60,000 bases of DNA from Gammaproteobacteria bacterium (GTDB taxonomy: Bacteria; Pseudomonadota; Gammaproteobacteria; Competibacterales; Competibacteraceae): contig JACKNE010000017.1 of NCBI GenBank assembly GCA_024235035.1, positions 1-60,000 of the forward strand, read 5' to 3'. Of this stretch, positions 27,489-37,230 are shown one piece after another. The translations under genes and the position numbers were made by a program. The notes beneath the pieces were generated by a model. That model had not been told where the DNA came from and made no database searches. It was given only the letters and a program-made list of their open reading frames with translations. How positions within the stretch are numbered: position 1 is the stretch's first letter; the number at the start of each line of letters is the position of its first letter.

Positions 27489-27643
27489 TTTATGCTCACT
27501 TGTTACATAAATGAACGGCCCTACAGCAAGCTGCGAGGAATTAAGACCCGTAGAGATTAAAGTCCGTTGGATCGCTAAAAATCTCCACCTCCACTCCCAT
27601 AGGAGGGAGAAGTTGGGGGCAGGGAAGCCGGGGTAGGCGTTTT

Positions 27644-29479
27644 CTATTCCACAGTCACCGATTTCGCTAGGTTACGCGGCTGATCGACATCGGTACCTTT
27701 CAGCACCGCCGCATGATAGGCCAGCAATTGCAAAGGGACGGTGAACACGATCGGCGCAATCGATTCCGGCACGGCGCCTAGCGATAACACATGCGTATCG
27801 ACACCGCTGAGATGAGTATCAACTTCCCGATCGGCAAATAGGAACAGTACGCCGCCGCGCGCGCGCACCTCCTGAAGATTGGAGAGCACCTTCTCCAATA
27901 GATCGTCCTTGGGCAGCACGCAGACGACAGGCATGTCGGCATCCACTAATGCCAACGGACCATGCTTGAGTTCGCCGGCGGGATAAGCTTCGGCGTGGAT
28001 ATAGGAAATTTCCTTGAGCTTGAGCGCTCCTTCCATCGCGATGGGATATTGCGGGCCACGCCCCAAGAACAAGGCGTGATGCTTCTCGGCGAAATGCTCA
28101 GCCAGTCGCTCGATCGCGTTGTCCAGCAATAGCGCTTCCTCCAGGGCCTTCGGCAACAATTCCAAATCCCGCGCTAACACCGCCACATTGCTTTCGCTCA
28201 AGCCATATCGCCGGCCCAACATCAACGCCAACAACCGCAAAGCCACCAGTTGCGTGGTAAACGCCTTGGTCGAAGCCACCCCGATTTCGCGACCAGCACG
28301 GGTCAGCAGGATCAACGCTGATTCGCGCACCAACGAACTCTCGGCGACATTGCAAATAGCCAGGGTGGACAGATAACCACGCTCCTTGGCTTCACGCAGC
28401 GCCGCCAGGGTATCGGCGGTTTCGCCCGACTGGGAGATGCTGACGAACAGGGTGCCCGGCGGCGTCACTCCACGTCGGTAGCGGTACTCGCTGGCCACTT
28501 CGACCATGCAAGGGACACCCAGGCTTTCCAACCAATAGCGCGCAACCAGGCCGGCATGATAACTGGTGCCGCAGGCGACGATATGAACGCCTTGCACTTG
28601 ATCGAACAGCGCGCCTGCCTCCGATCCGAAGCTGTCTTCCAACAAATGCCCTTGATGAATACGCCCTTCCAGGGTCTCGGCCACTACCGCCGGTTGCTCG
28701 AAAATTTCCTTGAGCATGAAATGGCGATAGCCGCCCTTGCCCGCCGGTCCGCCCTGCTGAGCAGCGTAGGATAACGGCCGCTCCACCGGTTGCCCTGCAC
28801 GATCGTAAATGACAAATTGCTCTCGTTGCACCTCGGCGATATCGCCTTCTTCTAGGAAGACGAAGGTTTGGGTGACCGGCGCCAGGGCAAAAACGTCGGA
28901 GGCGATAAAGTGCTCCTCGATACCGATACCCAGCACCAGCGGACTGCCGGCCCGCGCCGCGATCAAGCGATCTGGGTCTGCACGACAAATCACGCCTAGG
29001 CTGTACGCGCCAGTCAGTCGCGTAATGGCCTGCTGCACAGCCACGCGTAAATCGCCAGTTTCCCGCATCCGCTGCTCGATCAGATGAGCCACCACCTCGG
29101 TATCGGTCTCAGATTCGAAACGATAACCGGCAGCGCTGAGTTCTTGCCTGAGTTCCTGATGGTTCTCGATGATGCCGTTATGCACCACCGCCACCGAGTC
29201 GTTACTAAGATGCGGGTGGGCGTTGCGTTCGCAGGGTTCACCATGCGTCGCCCAACGGGTGTGTGCGATGCCGAGCGAGCCGCGCACCGGTTCCTGTCGC
29301 AGGCCGTCGGCCAGCATTTGCACCTTGCCGACGGTCCGTAGCCGGTGTAACTGGCCATCCCGGCCATCCCGAGTGACGATGCCCGCCGAATCGTAGCCGC
29401 GATATTCCAGCCGCCGCAGACCTTCGAGCAGGATGGGAGTGACATTGCGTTCAGCGATAGCGCCTACGATTCCACACAT
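27644..29479 (-). CDS. glmS: Glucosamine-fructose-6-phosphate aminotransferase GlmS
   Basis: Makes glucosamine-6-phosphate from fructose-6-phosphate and glutamine, the entry to UDP-GlcNAc. The N-terminal Cys after the initiator Met (MCGIVGAIAERN) is the glutaminase nucleophile; LRRLEYRGYDSAG, HTRWATHGEP and HNGIIENHQ follow. Two SIS domains fill the C-terminal half (VACGTSYHAGLVARYWLE, SISQSGETADTLAAL, RGPQYPIAMEGALKLKEIS), and the protein ends AKSVTVE. The length of 611 is standard. It is minus strand, divergent from ribF. UDP-GlcNAc could also be the donor for the GT41 enzyme, which is inference. Confidence 0.97.
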   Translation of the reverse strand: MCGIVGAIAERNVTPILLEGLRRLEYRGYDSAGIVTRDGRDGQLHRLRTVGKVQMLADGLRQEPVRGSLGIAHTRWATHGEPCERNAHPHLSNDSVAVVHNGIIENHQELRQELSAAGYRFESETDTEVVAHLIEQRMRETGDLRVAVQQAITRLTGAYSLGVICRADPDRLIAARAGSPLVLGIGIEEHFIASDVFALAPVTQTFVFLEEGDIAEVQREQFVIYDRAGQPVERPLSYAAQQGGPAGKGGYRHFMLKEIFEQPAVVAETLEGRIHQGHLLEDSFGSEAGALFDQVQGVHIVACGTSYHAGLVARYWLESLGVPCMVEVASEYRYRRGVTPPGTLFVSISQSGETADTLAALREAKERGYLSTLAICNVAESSLVRESALILLTRAGREIGVASTKAFTTQLVALRLLALMLGRRYGLSESNVAVLARDLELLPKALEEALLLDNAIERLAEHFAEKHHALFLGRGPQYPIAMEGALKLKEISYIHAEAYPAGELKHGPLALVDADMPVVCVLPKDDLLEKVLSNLQEVRARGGVLFLFADREVDTHLSGVDTHVLSLGAVPESIAPIVFTVPLQLLAYHAAVLKGTDVDQPRNLAKSVTVE

Positions 29480-29646
29480 GAGTGATTTCCAGTTAGCTAA
29501 CTTGATAAAGGAATTATAGCTGTCGTGGCTACATATCCACCAAACACAGCGATCTCACTTCTCCGAGAGAGTGGAATCCGGCATGAAAATTCGTGTCAAC
29601 TCCGTATAATCACGAACTTCATGAATTCGAGAGCAGCGCAAACAGC

Positions 29647-30633
29647 ATGGAATTCATTCGTGGTCAACACAATCTTCGCCCCCGACATCATGGCTGCGTA
29701 GCCACCATCGGCAATTTCGATGGAGTGCATCTCGGCCATCAAGCGATCCTAGCCCAACTGACCGAACCTGCTGGACGGTTGCACCTACCCCGGTTGGTCC
29801 TTACTTTCGAGCCGCAACCTCAAGAGTTCTTCGCCGATCCGGCAGCACCGCCCGCTCGATTGATGCGTCTGCGGGAAAAGTTGCTGGCGCTGGATGAATT
29901 GGGTATCGAGCGCGTATTGTGCCTGGAATTCGACCAGCGACTAGCGGCCACGCCGGCACAGATTTTCATCGAAGACCTGTTGGTTCAACGCTTGGGCGTT
30001 CGCTATCTGGTGATTGGCGATGACTTCCGTTTTGGTCATCGTCGCGCCGGTGATTTCGCCATGCTGGTTGCGGCAGGCCAACAACATGGCTTCGAGGTCG
30101 TCGACAACCATAGCTACCTGATCGATAACGAACGCGTCAGCAGCACTCGCATCCGGCAAGCGCTGGGCCGGGGCGATCTGGAATTGGCGATGCGGTTGCT
30201 GGGCCGACCCTACGACATATGCGGGCGGGTGGCGCACGGCGACCAGCGGGGACGAACCCTCGGTTTTCCAACCGCCAATATCCATCTGTATCGCCGCGCC
30301 ACGCCGATCAGTGGCGTCTATGCGGTGTCCATCAGCGGTTCCGAATTGAAGCCCTGGCCCGGTGTCGCCAACGTCGGCCGCCGTCCAACCGTGCAAGGCG
30401 TTCGTGAGCAACTAGAAGTCCATTTGCTGGATTTCCAGGGCGACCTCTACGGCAAGCACGTCAAGATCGATTTCCTGCACTACCTGCGCCCGGAACGACA
30501 TTTCGCCTCCCTGGATGCATTACGCGAGCAAATTCAGCAAGATGAGCAGGTTGCTCGGGACTGGTTCGCCGCGCGAGGGATTTTGCAAGCTTCACCATCT
30601 TCTTTTTCCACCTCTCTCCCCCTTGTGCTCTAA
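29647..30633 (+). CDS. ribF: Bifunctional riboflavin kinase/FAD synthetase RibF
   Basis: Makes FMN and then FAD from riboflavin. The N-terminal adenylyltransferase domain has CVATIGNFDGVHLGHQAIL with the HxGH-type motif and GDDFRFGHRRAGDF. The C-terminal kinase domain has GRVAHGDQRGRTLGFPTANI and GVYAVSI. The start at 29647 (MEFIRGQHN) is preferred over an in-frame TTG-type start at 29593 because it matches the usual N-terminus. It is the first gene of ribF-ileS-lspA-ispH, a common gammaproteobacterial order, with ileS about 45 bp downstream. Confidence 0.94.
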   Translation: MEFIRGQHNLRPRHHGCVATIGNFDGVHLGHQAILAQLTEPAGRLHLPRLVLTFEPQPQEFFADPAAPPARLMRLREKLLALDELGIERVLCLEFDQRLAATPAQIFIEDLLVQRLGVRYLVIGDDFRFGHRRAGDFAMLVAAGQQHGFEVVDNHSYLIDNERVSSTRIRQALGRGDLELAMRLLGRPYDICGRVAHGDQRGRTLGFPTANIHLYRRATPISGVYAVSISGSELKPWPGVANVGRRPTVQGVREQLEVHLLDFQGDLYGKHVKIDFLHYLRPERHFASLDALREQIQQDEQVARDWFAARGILQASPSSFSTSLPLVL

Positions 30634-30679
30634 GATTCGGAGCCAGGGGCGTTTGAGCATTCGTTCCCAGAGGTTCATC

Positions 30680-33514
30680 GTGGCCGATTACAAAGACACC
30701 CTCAACCTGCCCCAAACCGCTTTCCCGATGCGAGCCGATCTTGCCAAGCGCGAGCCGGATTTGCTGCGCTATTGGCAGGAGCTGGAGTTGTACCGTCGCC
30801 AGCGCGCTGAATTTGCCGGTCGGCCCAAATTTGTGTTGCATGACGGTCCGCCTTATGCGAACGGGGTGATTCACATCGGCCACGCGGTCAACAAGGTGCT
30901 CAAGGACATCATCGTGAAGTCCAAGACGCTGAGCGGCTTCGACGCACCCTACGTGCCGGGTTGGGATTGTCACGGCCTACCCATCGAGCAAGTGGTGGAA
31001 AAGAAACTGGGCAAGGTCGGCGTCCAGGTGGACGCGCATCGCTTTCGCGACGCCTGCCGGGCATTCGCCGCCGAGCAGGTCGCCAGTCAAAGCGCCGATT
31101 TTCAGCGGCTGGGCGTCGTAGGCGACTGGGCGCATCCTTACCTGACCATGGACTTCCGCGCCGAGGCCGATATCGTGCGCTCGCTGGCGCGTATCATCGC
31201 CAACGGCTACCTGTATCGGGGTTCCAAACCCGTGTACTGGTGCATCGACTGCGGCTCGGCGCTGGCTGAGGCCGAAGTCGAATACGAAGACCGTGATTCG
31301 CCGGCGATCGACGTGCGCTTTCCCGTGGCGAATCCTGAAGCATTGCTGGCGCGGTTACATCATGTCGAAGGCCACGAGGGCCAGGGAGCGTTGTCGGTCG
31401 TGATCTGGACCACCACCCCGTGGACTCTACCCGCCAACCAAGCCGTAGCGCTCAATCCAGGGCTGGAATATCTCGTCATCCAGGTCGCAACCGATCAGGG
31501 CCATGAACGATTGGTTGTCGCCGAGGCGCTGTTGCAAGATTCGCTGGCCCGCTGGCAAGTGGAAAGCTACCTGGTATTGGCGCATGGCCTGGGTAGCGAC
31601 CTGGAGGGCCTGGCCTTACGTCATCCGTTCTACGACCGGGAAGTACCGGTGATCCTCGGCGATCATGTCACCACCGAGGCCGGCACCGGTGCGGTGCATA
31701 CCGCCCCAGCCCACGGTCAGGAAGACTATGTGGTCGGCTCCCGCTATGGACTGACGGTGGACAACCCGGTCGGCCCAGATGGCAAGTTTCTGGCCGATAC
31801 CCCGCTATTTGCCGGATTGCATGTCTTCGCCGCCAACGAGCGGGTCATCGACGCCCTCAAGACCCATGGGAGGCTACTGCGCGCCGCCCGACTGAAGCAT
31901 AGCTATCCACACTGCTGGCGACACAAGACACCGATCATCTTCCGCGCTACGCCACAATGGTTCATCGGCATGGATCAACACGGCTTACGCGCTCAGGCCC
32001 TGGCGGAGATCAAGAAGGTCCGTTTCACCCCAGACTGGGGCGAGGCGCGGATTCAAGGCATGGTGCAAAACCGCCCTGACTGGTGCGTATCCCGCCAACG
32101 CTATTGGGGGGTCCCCATCACTCTGTTCACGCATAAAAAGACCGGAGATCTGCATCCCCGCACCCAGGAATTGATGGAGCTGGTGGCGCAACGCATCGAA
32201 CAAAGCGGCATCGACGCTTGGTTCGAATTGGATCCGACCGAGTTGCTCGGCACGGAGGCGGCAGAATACGACAAGACCCCGGATACCCTGGACGTGTGGT
32301 TCGATTCCGGCACGACGCACCTTTCGGTATTGGAGCGTCGCCCTGAACTGCATTTTCCCGCGGAACTGTACCTGGAAGGTTCCGACCAGCATCGCGGCTG
32401 GTTCCAATCCTCGCTACTGGCCTCAACCGCCATGCGCGGGGTCGCACCCTACAAGGGGTTGCTGACGCACGGCTTCACCGTCGATGCCCAGGGCCGCAAG
32501 ATGTCCAAGTCGCTGGGCAATGTGATCGCACCGCAAAAAGTGTTCAACTCGCTGGGCGCGGATGTACTGCGGCTGTGGGTGGCAGCCACCGATTATCGCA
32601 GCGAAATGAGCGTCTCCGACGAGATTCTCAAGCGTATGGCCGACTCTTATCGGCGGATGCGCAATACCGCTCGCTTCTTGCTGGCCAACCTCAATGGCTT
32701 CGATCCGGCACTGCATCGGATTCCTCCAGAGCACATGCTAGCGTTGGATCGTTGGGCGGTGGATCGCACCCGACGCTTACAGGAAGAGATCCTGGAAGCC
32801 TATGACCAATATCTATTTCATCTGATTTATCAAAAGATTCACAACTTCTGCTCGGTGGACATGGGTAGTTTGTATCTAGATATCATCAAGGATCGCCAGT
32901 ACACCACCGGTCGCGACAGCATTGCCCGACGCTCGGCGCAGACCGCCATGCAGCATATTTTGGAAGCGATGACCCGCTGGCTGGCGCCGATTCTCAGCTT
33001 CACCGCCGAGGAAATCTGGCGGAACCTGCCCGGTGAGCGCGGCCCATCGGTCTTCCTGGCAACGTGGTACGAAGAGCTGTTCAGCGTTGGCGATGAAGAA
33101 TCGTTGAACGCGGCCTATTGGGAGCGGTTGCTCAACGTCCGCGAGGTCGTCGCCAAGAAACTTGAACAATTACGGGTCGAGGGCAACATCGGTTCTTCAC
33201 TGGATGCCGAAGTGGATATCTACTGCGAGGGTGAGTTATCTGCCGACCTTGGGCGACTAAGCGATGAACTGCGCTTCTTCTTGATAACCTCCTACGCTCG
33301 CCTTCACCCACTGACACAAGCGCCGGATGAGATCGAGTCGATGATGGTCAACAATCAACGACTGGTGGTGCAGGTCACGCCTAGCCAACACAGCAAATGC
33401 ATCCGATGCTGGCACCATCGCGAAGACGTGGGTCGAACAACCGATCATCCTGAACTGTGCGGGCGCTGCGTGGAGAATGCCTTTGGCACGGGAGAGGAAA
33501 GAAGATTCGCTTGA
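30680..33514 (+). CDS. ileS: Isoleucyl-tRNA synthetase IleS
   Basis: Charges tRNA-Ile. The start is the GTG at 30680-30682 (ADYKDTLNLPQTAFPMRADL) preceded by an AGAGG; a longer frame from 30515 overlaps ribF and is not needed. HIGH appears in PPYANGVIHIGHAVNK, the editing domain (CP1) has WTTTPWTLPANQA, and KMSKS is in GRKMSKSLGN. The C-terminal zinc site is CIRCWHHREDVG and CGRCVENAFG. At 945 residues it is the usual bacterial length. Confidence 0.97.
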   Translation: MADYKDTLNLPQTAFPMRADLAKREPDLLRYWQELELYRRQRAEFAGRPKFVLHDGPPYANGVIHIGHAVNKVLKDIIVKSKTLSGFDAPYVPGWDCHGLPIEQVVEKKLGKVGVQVDAHRFRDACRAFAAEQVASQSADFQRLGVVGDWAHPYLTMDFRAEADIVRSLARIIANGYLYRGSKPVYWCIDCGSALAEAEVEYEDRDSPAIDVRFPVANPEALLARLHHVEGHEGQGALSVVIWTTTPWTLPANQAVALNPGLEYLVIQVATDQGHERLVVAEALLQDSLARWQVESYLVLAHGLGSDLEGLALRHPFYDREVPVILGDHVTTEAGTGAVHTAPAHGQEDYVVGSRYGLTVDNPVGPDGKFLADTPLFAGLHVFAANERVIDALKTHGRLLRAARLKHSYPHCWRHKTPIIFRATPQWFIGMDQHGLRAQALAEIKKVRFTPDWGEARIQGMVQNRPDWCVSRQRYWGVPITLFTHKKTGDLHPRTQELMELVAQRIEQSGIDAWFELDPTELLGTEAAEYDKTPDTLDVWFDSGTTHLSVLERRPELHFPAELYLEGSDQHRGWFQSSLLASTAMRGVAPYKGLLTHGFTVDAQGRKMSKSLGNVIAPQKVFNSLGADVLRLWVAATDYRSEMSVSDEILKRMADSYRRMRNTARFLLANLNGFDPALHRIPPEHMLALDRWAVDRTRRLQEEILEAYDQYLFHLIYQKIHNFCSVDMGSLYLDIIKDRQYTTGRDSIARRSAQTAMQHILEAMTRWLAPILSFTAEEIWRNLPGERGPSVFLATWYEELFSVGDEESLNAAYWERLLNVREVVAKKLEQLRVEGNIGSSLDAEVDIYCEGELSADLGRLSDELRFFLITSYARLHPLTQAPDEIESMMVNNQRLVVQVTPSQHSKCIRCWHHREDVGRTTDHPELCGRCVENAFGTGEERRFA

Positions 33515-33540
33515 TCGTCCATCCTGCTTGGAAAAAGCCC

Positions 33541-34014
33541 ATGCTCAAACCCTGGATCTGGCTTAGCATCTTGGTCATTGTCCTGGATCAAGCCACCAAA
33601 TATCTCGCTGAGACGCTGCTGATCATGCATCAGCCAGTACCGGTGACACCTTCTTTCAACCTGATGCTGACCTACAACACCGGCGCCGCCTTCAGCTTCT
33701 TGGCGGAGGCCGGCGGTTGGCAGCGCTGGTTCTTTCTGGGGTTGGGATCGTTGGTCAGCATCGGCTTGGTGATTTGGTTGATGCGGCTCAAACCGCAGGA
33801 AAAAGGGCTGGCGGCGGCATTGGCGCTGATTCTGGGCGGCGCGGTCGGCAACCTGATCGACCGCGCCTGGCTAGGCCAAGTGATCGACTTCATTCAGCTC
33901 TATTACGATCGCTGGTATTGGCCAGCCTTCAATATCGCCGACTCAGCCATCACCATAGGCGCCGTGCTGCTGGTGGCGGAGAGCTTGTGGCTCAAAAACC
34001 CCAGCCCTGAATAA
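33541..34014 (+). CDS. lspA: Lipoprotein signal peptidase LspA
   Basis: Cleaves the signal peptide of prolipoproteins in the inner membrane. The start at 33541 (MLKPWIWLSILVIVLDQATK) gives 157 residues; a longer frame from 33457 runs into ileS. Four membrane spans are visible, with the conserved NTGAAFSF, GNLIDR and FNIADSAI. The two catalytic aspartates are those in NLIDR and FNIAD. Several likely substrates lie in this window, such as the GspD-like secretin with LGAC and the esterase with LLTGC. Confidence 0.95.
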   Translation: MLKPWIWLSILVIVLDQATKYLAETLLIMHQPVPVTPSFNLMLTYNTGAAFSFLAEAGGWQRWFFLGLGSLVSIGLVIWLMRLKPQEKGLAAALALILGGAVGNLIDRAWLGQVIDFIQLYYDRWYWPAFNIADSAITIGAVLLVAESLWLKNPSPE

Positions 34015-34057
34015 TAAATAGAGGGATGGTGCTTGCTTTTCTCCTTCGGAGATCCAT

Positions 34058-34996
34058 ATGAGCGTACATATTCATCTCGCCAATCCCCGTGGTTTTTGCG
34101 CCGGCGTGGATCGAGCCATCGGGATCGTCGAACGGGCGCTGGATTTGTTCGGCGCACCGATCTACGTGCGTCATGAAGTGGTGCATAACCGCTTCGTCGT
34201 AGACAATCTACGTCAGCGTGGCGCGGTGTTCGTCGAGGAACTCGATGAAGTGCCAGACGGAGCGACCGTGATCTTCAGCGCTCATGGCGTGTCGCGGAGC
34301 GTCCAGGAACAAGCGACGCAGCGCGGATTGAAGGTCTTCGACGCCACCTGTCCGCTGGTGACCAAGGTCCATCTGGAAGTCAGCCGTCATGCGCGTATCG
34401 GTCGCGAAGTGATCCTGATCGGTCATGCGGGCCATCCTGAAGTCGAGGGTAGCATGGGCCAGTATGATGAGCGCGCAGGTGGCCGGATGTATCTGGTGGA
34501 AACGGTTGAGGACGTACTGACCTTGGAAGTACGCGATCCCACCGAATTGGCCTATGTGACCCAAACCACGCTGTCGGTGGATGACACCGCGCGGATTGTC
34601 ACCGCGCTGCGCGCGCGCTTCCCAACGATCCAAGGGCCACGCAAGGATGATATTTGCTATGCTACCCAAAATCGGCAGGATGCGGTCAAGGATTTATCGC
34701 GGGACTGTGAATTGCTGCTGGTGGTCGGTTCACGCAACAGTTCCAATTCCAACCGCCTGCGCGAGCTGGCCGAGAAAGAAAGCGCTCCAGCACAACTGAT
34801 CGATGGACCGGACGATATCGACCCGGCTTGGTTGCTCGGCAAAACTACCATCGGCGTCACCGCCGGTGCTTCGGCGCCCGAAGTCTTAGTCCAACAAGTC
34901 ATCGCCCGGCTACGGGAATTGGGTGCGAAGACGATCGTGGAGAGCGCTGGCCGAGAGGAAAATGTGGTGTTCCCTTTGCCCAAGGAATTACGGTAA
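34058..34996 (+). CDS. ispH: 4-hydroxy-3-methylbut-2-enyl diphosphate reductase IspH
   Basis: Last step of the MEP isoprenoid pathway, an iron-sulfur reductase that makes IPP and DMAPP. The three cluster-binding cysteines are visible in NPRGFCAGVDRAI (Cys14), DATCPLVTKVH and CYATQNRQDAVKDL. Other conserved parts are HEVVHNRFVV, IFSAHGVSRSVQ and TAGASAPEVLVQQVI. The 312 residues match the family. It is the last gene of the ribF-ileS-lspA-ispH group. Confidence 0.96.
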   Translation: MSVHIHLANPRGFCAGVDRAIGIVERALDLFGAPIYVRHEVVHNRFVVDNLRQRGAVFVEELDEVPDGATVIFSAHGVSRSVQEQATQRGLKVFDATCPLVTKVHLEVSRHARIGREVILIGHAGHPEVEGSMGQYDERAGGRMYLVETVEDVLTLEVRDPTELAYVTQTTLSVDDTARIVTALRARFPTIQGPRKDDICYATQNRQDAVKDLSRDCELLLVVGSRNSSNSNRLRELAEKESAPAQLIDGPDDIDPAWLLGKTTIGVTAGASAPEVLVQQVIARLRELGAKTIVESAGREENVVFPLPKELR

Positions 34997-35009
34997 GCAC
35001 CCCTCAAAC

Positions 35010-35036
35010 GTCGCTCTTGGGACAAAGCGACTTTCA
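35010..35036 (+). terminator. Possible terminator after ispH
   Basis: A 6-bp inverted repeat GTCGCT (35010-35015) and AGCGAC (35026-35031) with a 10-base loop is followed by TTTC and T-rich sequence on the plus strand. It sits 14 bp after the ispH stop and touches the end of the convergent pbpC gene. The stem is short, so the call is tentative. Confidence 0.4.
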
Positions 35037-37169
35037 ATTTCCTCCATTCTGGTGAATCCATACTTGGGTGCTGGCGATTTGGCCGGACTGGTCCAGCACC
35101 GTGATCCGCACCTGTCCCTCGCCATCGGGTTGCCAGAAGGTTTCCCGCCGCCACGGGTCGGTCGGCAGTAGTCGACCGTTTACCAACCAGCGTAATGGCC
35201 GCACCCCTCCCGTCGCCGCCAACGGCAGCTCGACTAACCCGCCATCATGACGAGGCAATTCCACGATAGTGCCAGTTACCGGAAAGGTGATGTTGAGTCG
35301 TGGAGCGTCGAGATTTTGGACCGCTGGCCGGGTATGAAAATAGCGCAATCGCTCCGGCAGTTGCCTGCGGTTGACCACGCGGAGTGCTTTAGGAGGCGGT
35401 GGCGGGGACCGGCGCGCCGGTTCCGGCAACAGATTGAAGACCCGAAATAATAACGGCGCCGCGGTATTGCGTCCATAATGACCTGGACTGGGGGCACCAT
35501 CCGGTCGTCCGACCCAGATCCCAACCGTATAGTCCGCATCGAAACCCAGCGCCCAGGCGTCACGAAAGCCGTAAGAGGTGCCGGTCTTGTGGGCGATGAA
35601 TCGGGGTCGGGCTGTGCTGCTCGGCGGCGCGATATTTTGCGGTACTGGCGCATCGCGCAAAATCTCACCCAGATACCAGCAGGCCGTGTCCGATAGCAAC
35701 GGTTGACCTACGCTTTCAGGATCGGCCAGGCTAAAGCGCAAGGGTGCGACTGAACCACCGTTGGCAAAACTGGCATACAGTGTCACCAATTTTTCCAGGG
35801 TCGTACCTACGCCACCCAGCACCAATGGCAGTCCAGGATGTGGATTGGCCCGGTTCCAATCCAGCGGCAGGCCCACCTCACGCAAGCGCGCCGCCACGCG
35901 CGCCGGCCCCACTTGTTCCAGCACCGCCACGGCTGGAATATTCAGCGATTGCTGGAGCGCTTCGCGCACGGTGAGTTGTCCAGCATAAGTATTGCGGAAG
36001 TTAGTCGGCGTGTAATCGCCGAAACGGGTGGGTACATCTTCGATCAGCGTTTCCGGATGGATCAACAAATCATCGAAACCCAACCCGTAGACCAGGGGCT
36101 TGAGCGTCGAACCGGGTGAGCGGATGGCCTGAATCATGTCCACTTGTCCCGCCCGGCGCGTAGCGAAGAAGTCGCTGGCGCCGACATAAGCCAGCACTCG
36201 CTGATCGCGATTCGCCACGACTAACAGGGCGATGCTGCTGTGCGACTCCAGCGCACTGTGCTGTTGACGGGCGAGTGTTTCCAGAGTCCGCTGCAAATCG
36301 CGATCGATGAAGGTGCGATGCAACATCGTTTCCGGCTGGACCGCGCGTAACCGGTCGGCCAGGTGGGGAGCCAGAAAAGGCAGAGGATGACGCCAGGTTG
36401 GCACCGGTTCTTCGCGAGCTTCAGCCACTTGACGCGGAGTCAATACCCCCAGTTGCTCCATACGCGCCAGCACCTTGTCACGGGCGGCCCGCGCGCGCTC
36501 AGGATAACGATCCGGGCGCAATCGTGACGGCGCCTGTGGCAACACCACAAGCAGTGCGGCTTCCGCAGCAGTCAACCGTGCAGGTTCCTTACCGAACCAG
36601 GCTAATGCTGCGGCGCGCACGCCTTCCAAATTGCCGCCATAAGGCGCCAGAGTCAGATAAAAGCTGAGAATCTCGTCCTTGGTATAGCGCCGCTCCAGTT
36701 GCAGAGCACGCGCCATTTCTCCAATCTTGCCAAGCAGATCCCGCCGATGGGGTTCCAGTAGACGAGCAGTCTGCATGGTCAAGGTCGAAGCGCCTGAGAC
36801 GACCCAGCCGTGATTCAGCCATTGCCCCAGCGCTCGAACCATCGCCAGCGGATCGACGCCCGGATGATGAAGAAAGCGCCGGTCTTCATACGCCATGAGC
36901 AGGTTCAGGTACAACGGGTCGACAGCCGTTGGTTGCACAGGCAATCGCCAAACGCCGGGAGGCGTGGTGAAGACCCGCAACAGGCGATCCTGGGCGTCAA
37001 GCACTTGTACGGAGGTTTGTCGAGCGGGCTCAACAGGCGGTGGCAGCCAGCGATCCAGGAACCACAGAAAACCACCTAATACCATCGACAGTATCCACCA
37101 ATGACCGAAACGCCGGTGGCGATACGCACTGATGCGGAAGAAAGAAAAGTGATTTTCTGGTGCGGACAT
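35034..37169 (-). CDS. pbpC: Penicillin-binding protein 1C
   Basis: A bifunctional peptidoglycan synthase of the 1C class. A short cytoplasmic segment and membrane anchor (WWILSMVLGGFLWFLDRWLPP) are followed by the GT51 transglycosylase (AYEDRRFLHHPGVDPLAMVRA, GASTLTMQTARLLEP), then the transpeptidase with SPGSTLKP (catalytic Ser and Lys), SLN and KTGTS near residue 530. The last 100 residues form the PBP1C C-terminal beta domain. The 711 residues are slightly short but complete. The alpha-2-macroglobulin partner gene (yfhM type) often next to pbpC is not beside it here. Confidence 0.94.
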   Translation of the reverse strand: MSAPENHFSFFRISAYRHRRFGHWWILSMVLGGFLWFLDRWLPPPVEPARQTSVQVLDAQDRLLRVFTTPPGVWRLPVQPTAVDPLYLNLLMAYEDRRFLHHPGVDPLAMVRALGQWLNHGWVVSGASTLTMQTARLLEPHRRDLLGKIGEMARALQLERRYTKDEILSFYLTLAPYGGNLEGVRAAALAWFGKEPARLTAAEAALLVVLPQAPSRLRPDRYPERARAARDKVLARMEQLGVLTPRQVAEAREEPVPTWRHPLPFLAPHLADRLRAVQPETMLHRTFIDRDLQRTLETLARQQHSALESHSSIALLVVANRDQRVLAYVGASDFFATRRAGQVDMIQAIRSPGSTLKPLVYGLGFDDLLIHPETLIEDVPTRFGDYTPTNFRNTYAGQLTVREALQQSLNIPAVAVLEQVGPARVAARLREVGLPLDWNRANPHPGLPLVLGGVGTTLEKLVTLYASFANGGSVAPLRFSLADPESVGQPLLSDTACWYLGEILRDAPVPQNIAPPSSTARPRFIAHKTGTSYGFRDAWALGFDADYTVGIWVGRPDGAPSPGHYGRNTAAPLLFRVFNLLPEPARRSPPPPPKALRVVNRRQLPERLRYFHTRPAVQNLDAPRLNITFPVTGTIVELPRHDGGLVELPLAATGGVRPLRWLVNGRLLPTDPWRRETFWQPDGEGQVRITVLDQSGQIASTQVWIHQNGGN

Positions 37170-37230
37170 GCTCTAAAAGATGCTGTAATGGTGGAATCGT
37201 TTCCCCTATCTGGATGCCTTAGGAAAACCG

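Noticed and set aside
30515..30679. Upstream extension of ileS into ribF
   Set aside because: It overlaps ribF by about 120 bp and encodes sequence without IleS similarity; the GTG at 30680 gives the normal N-terminus.
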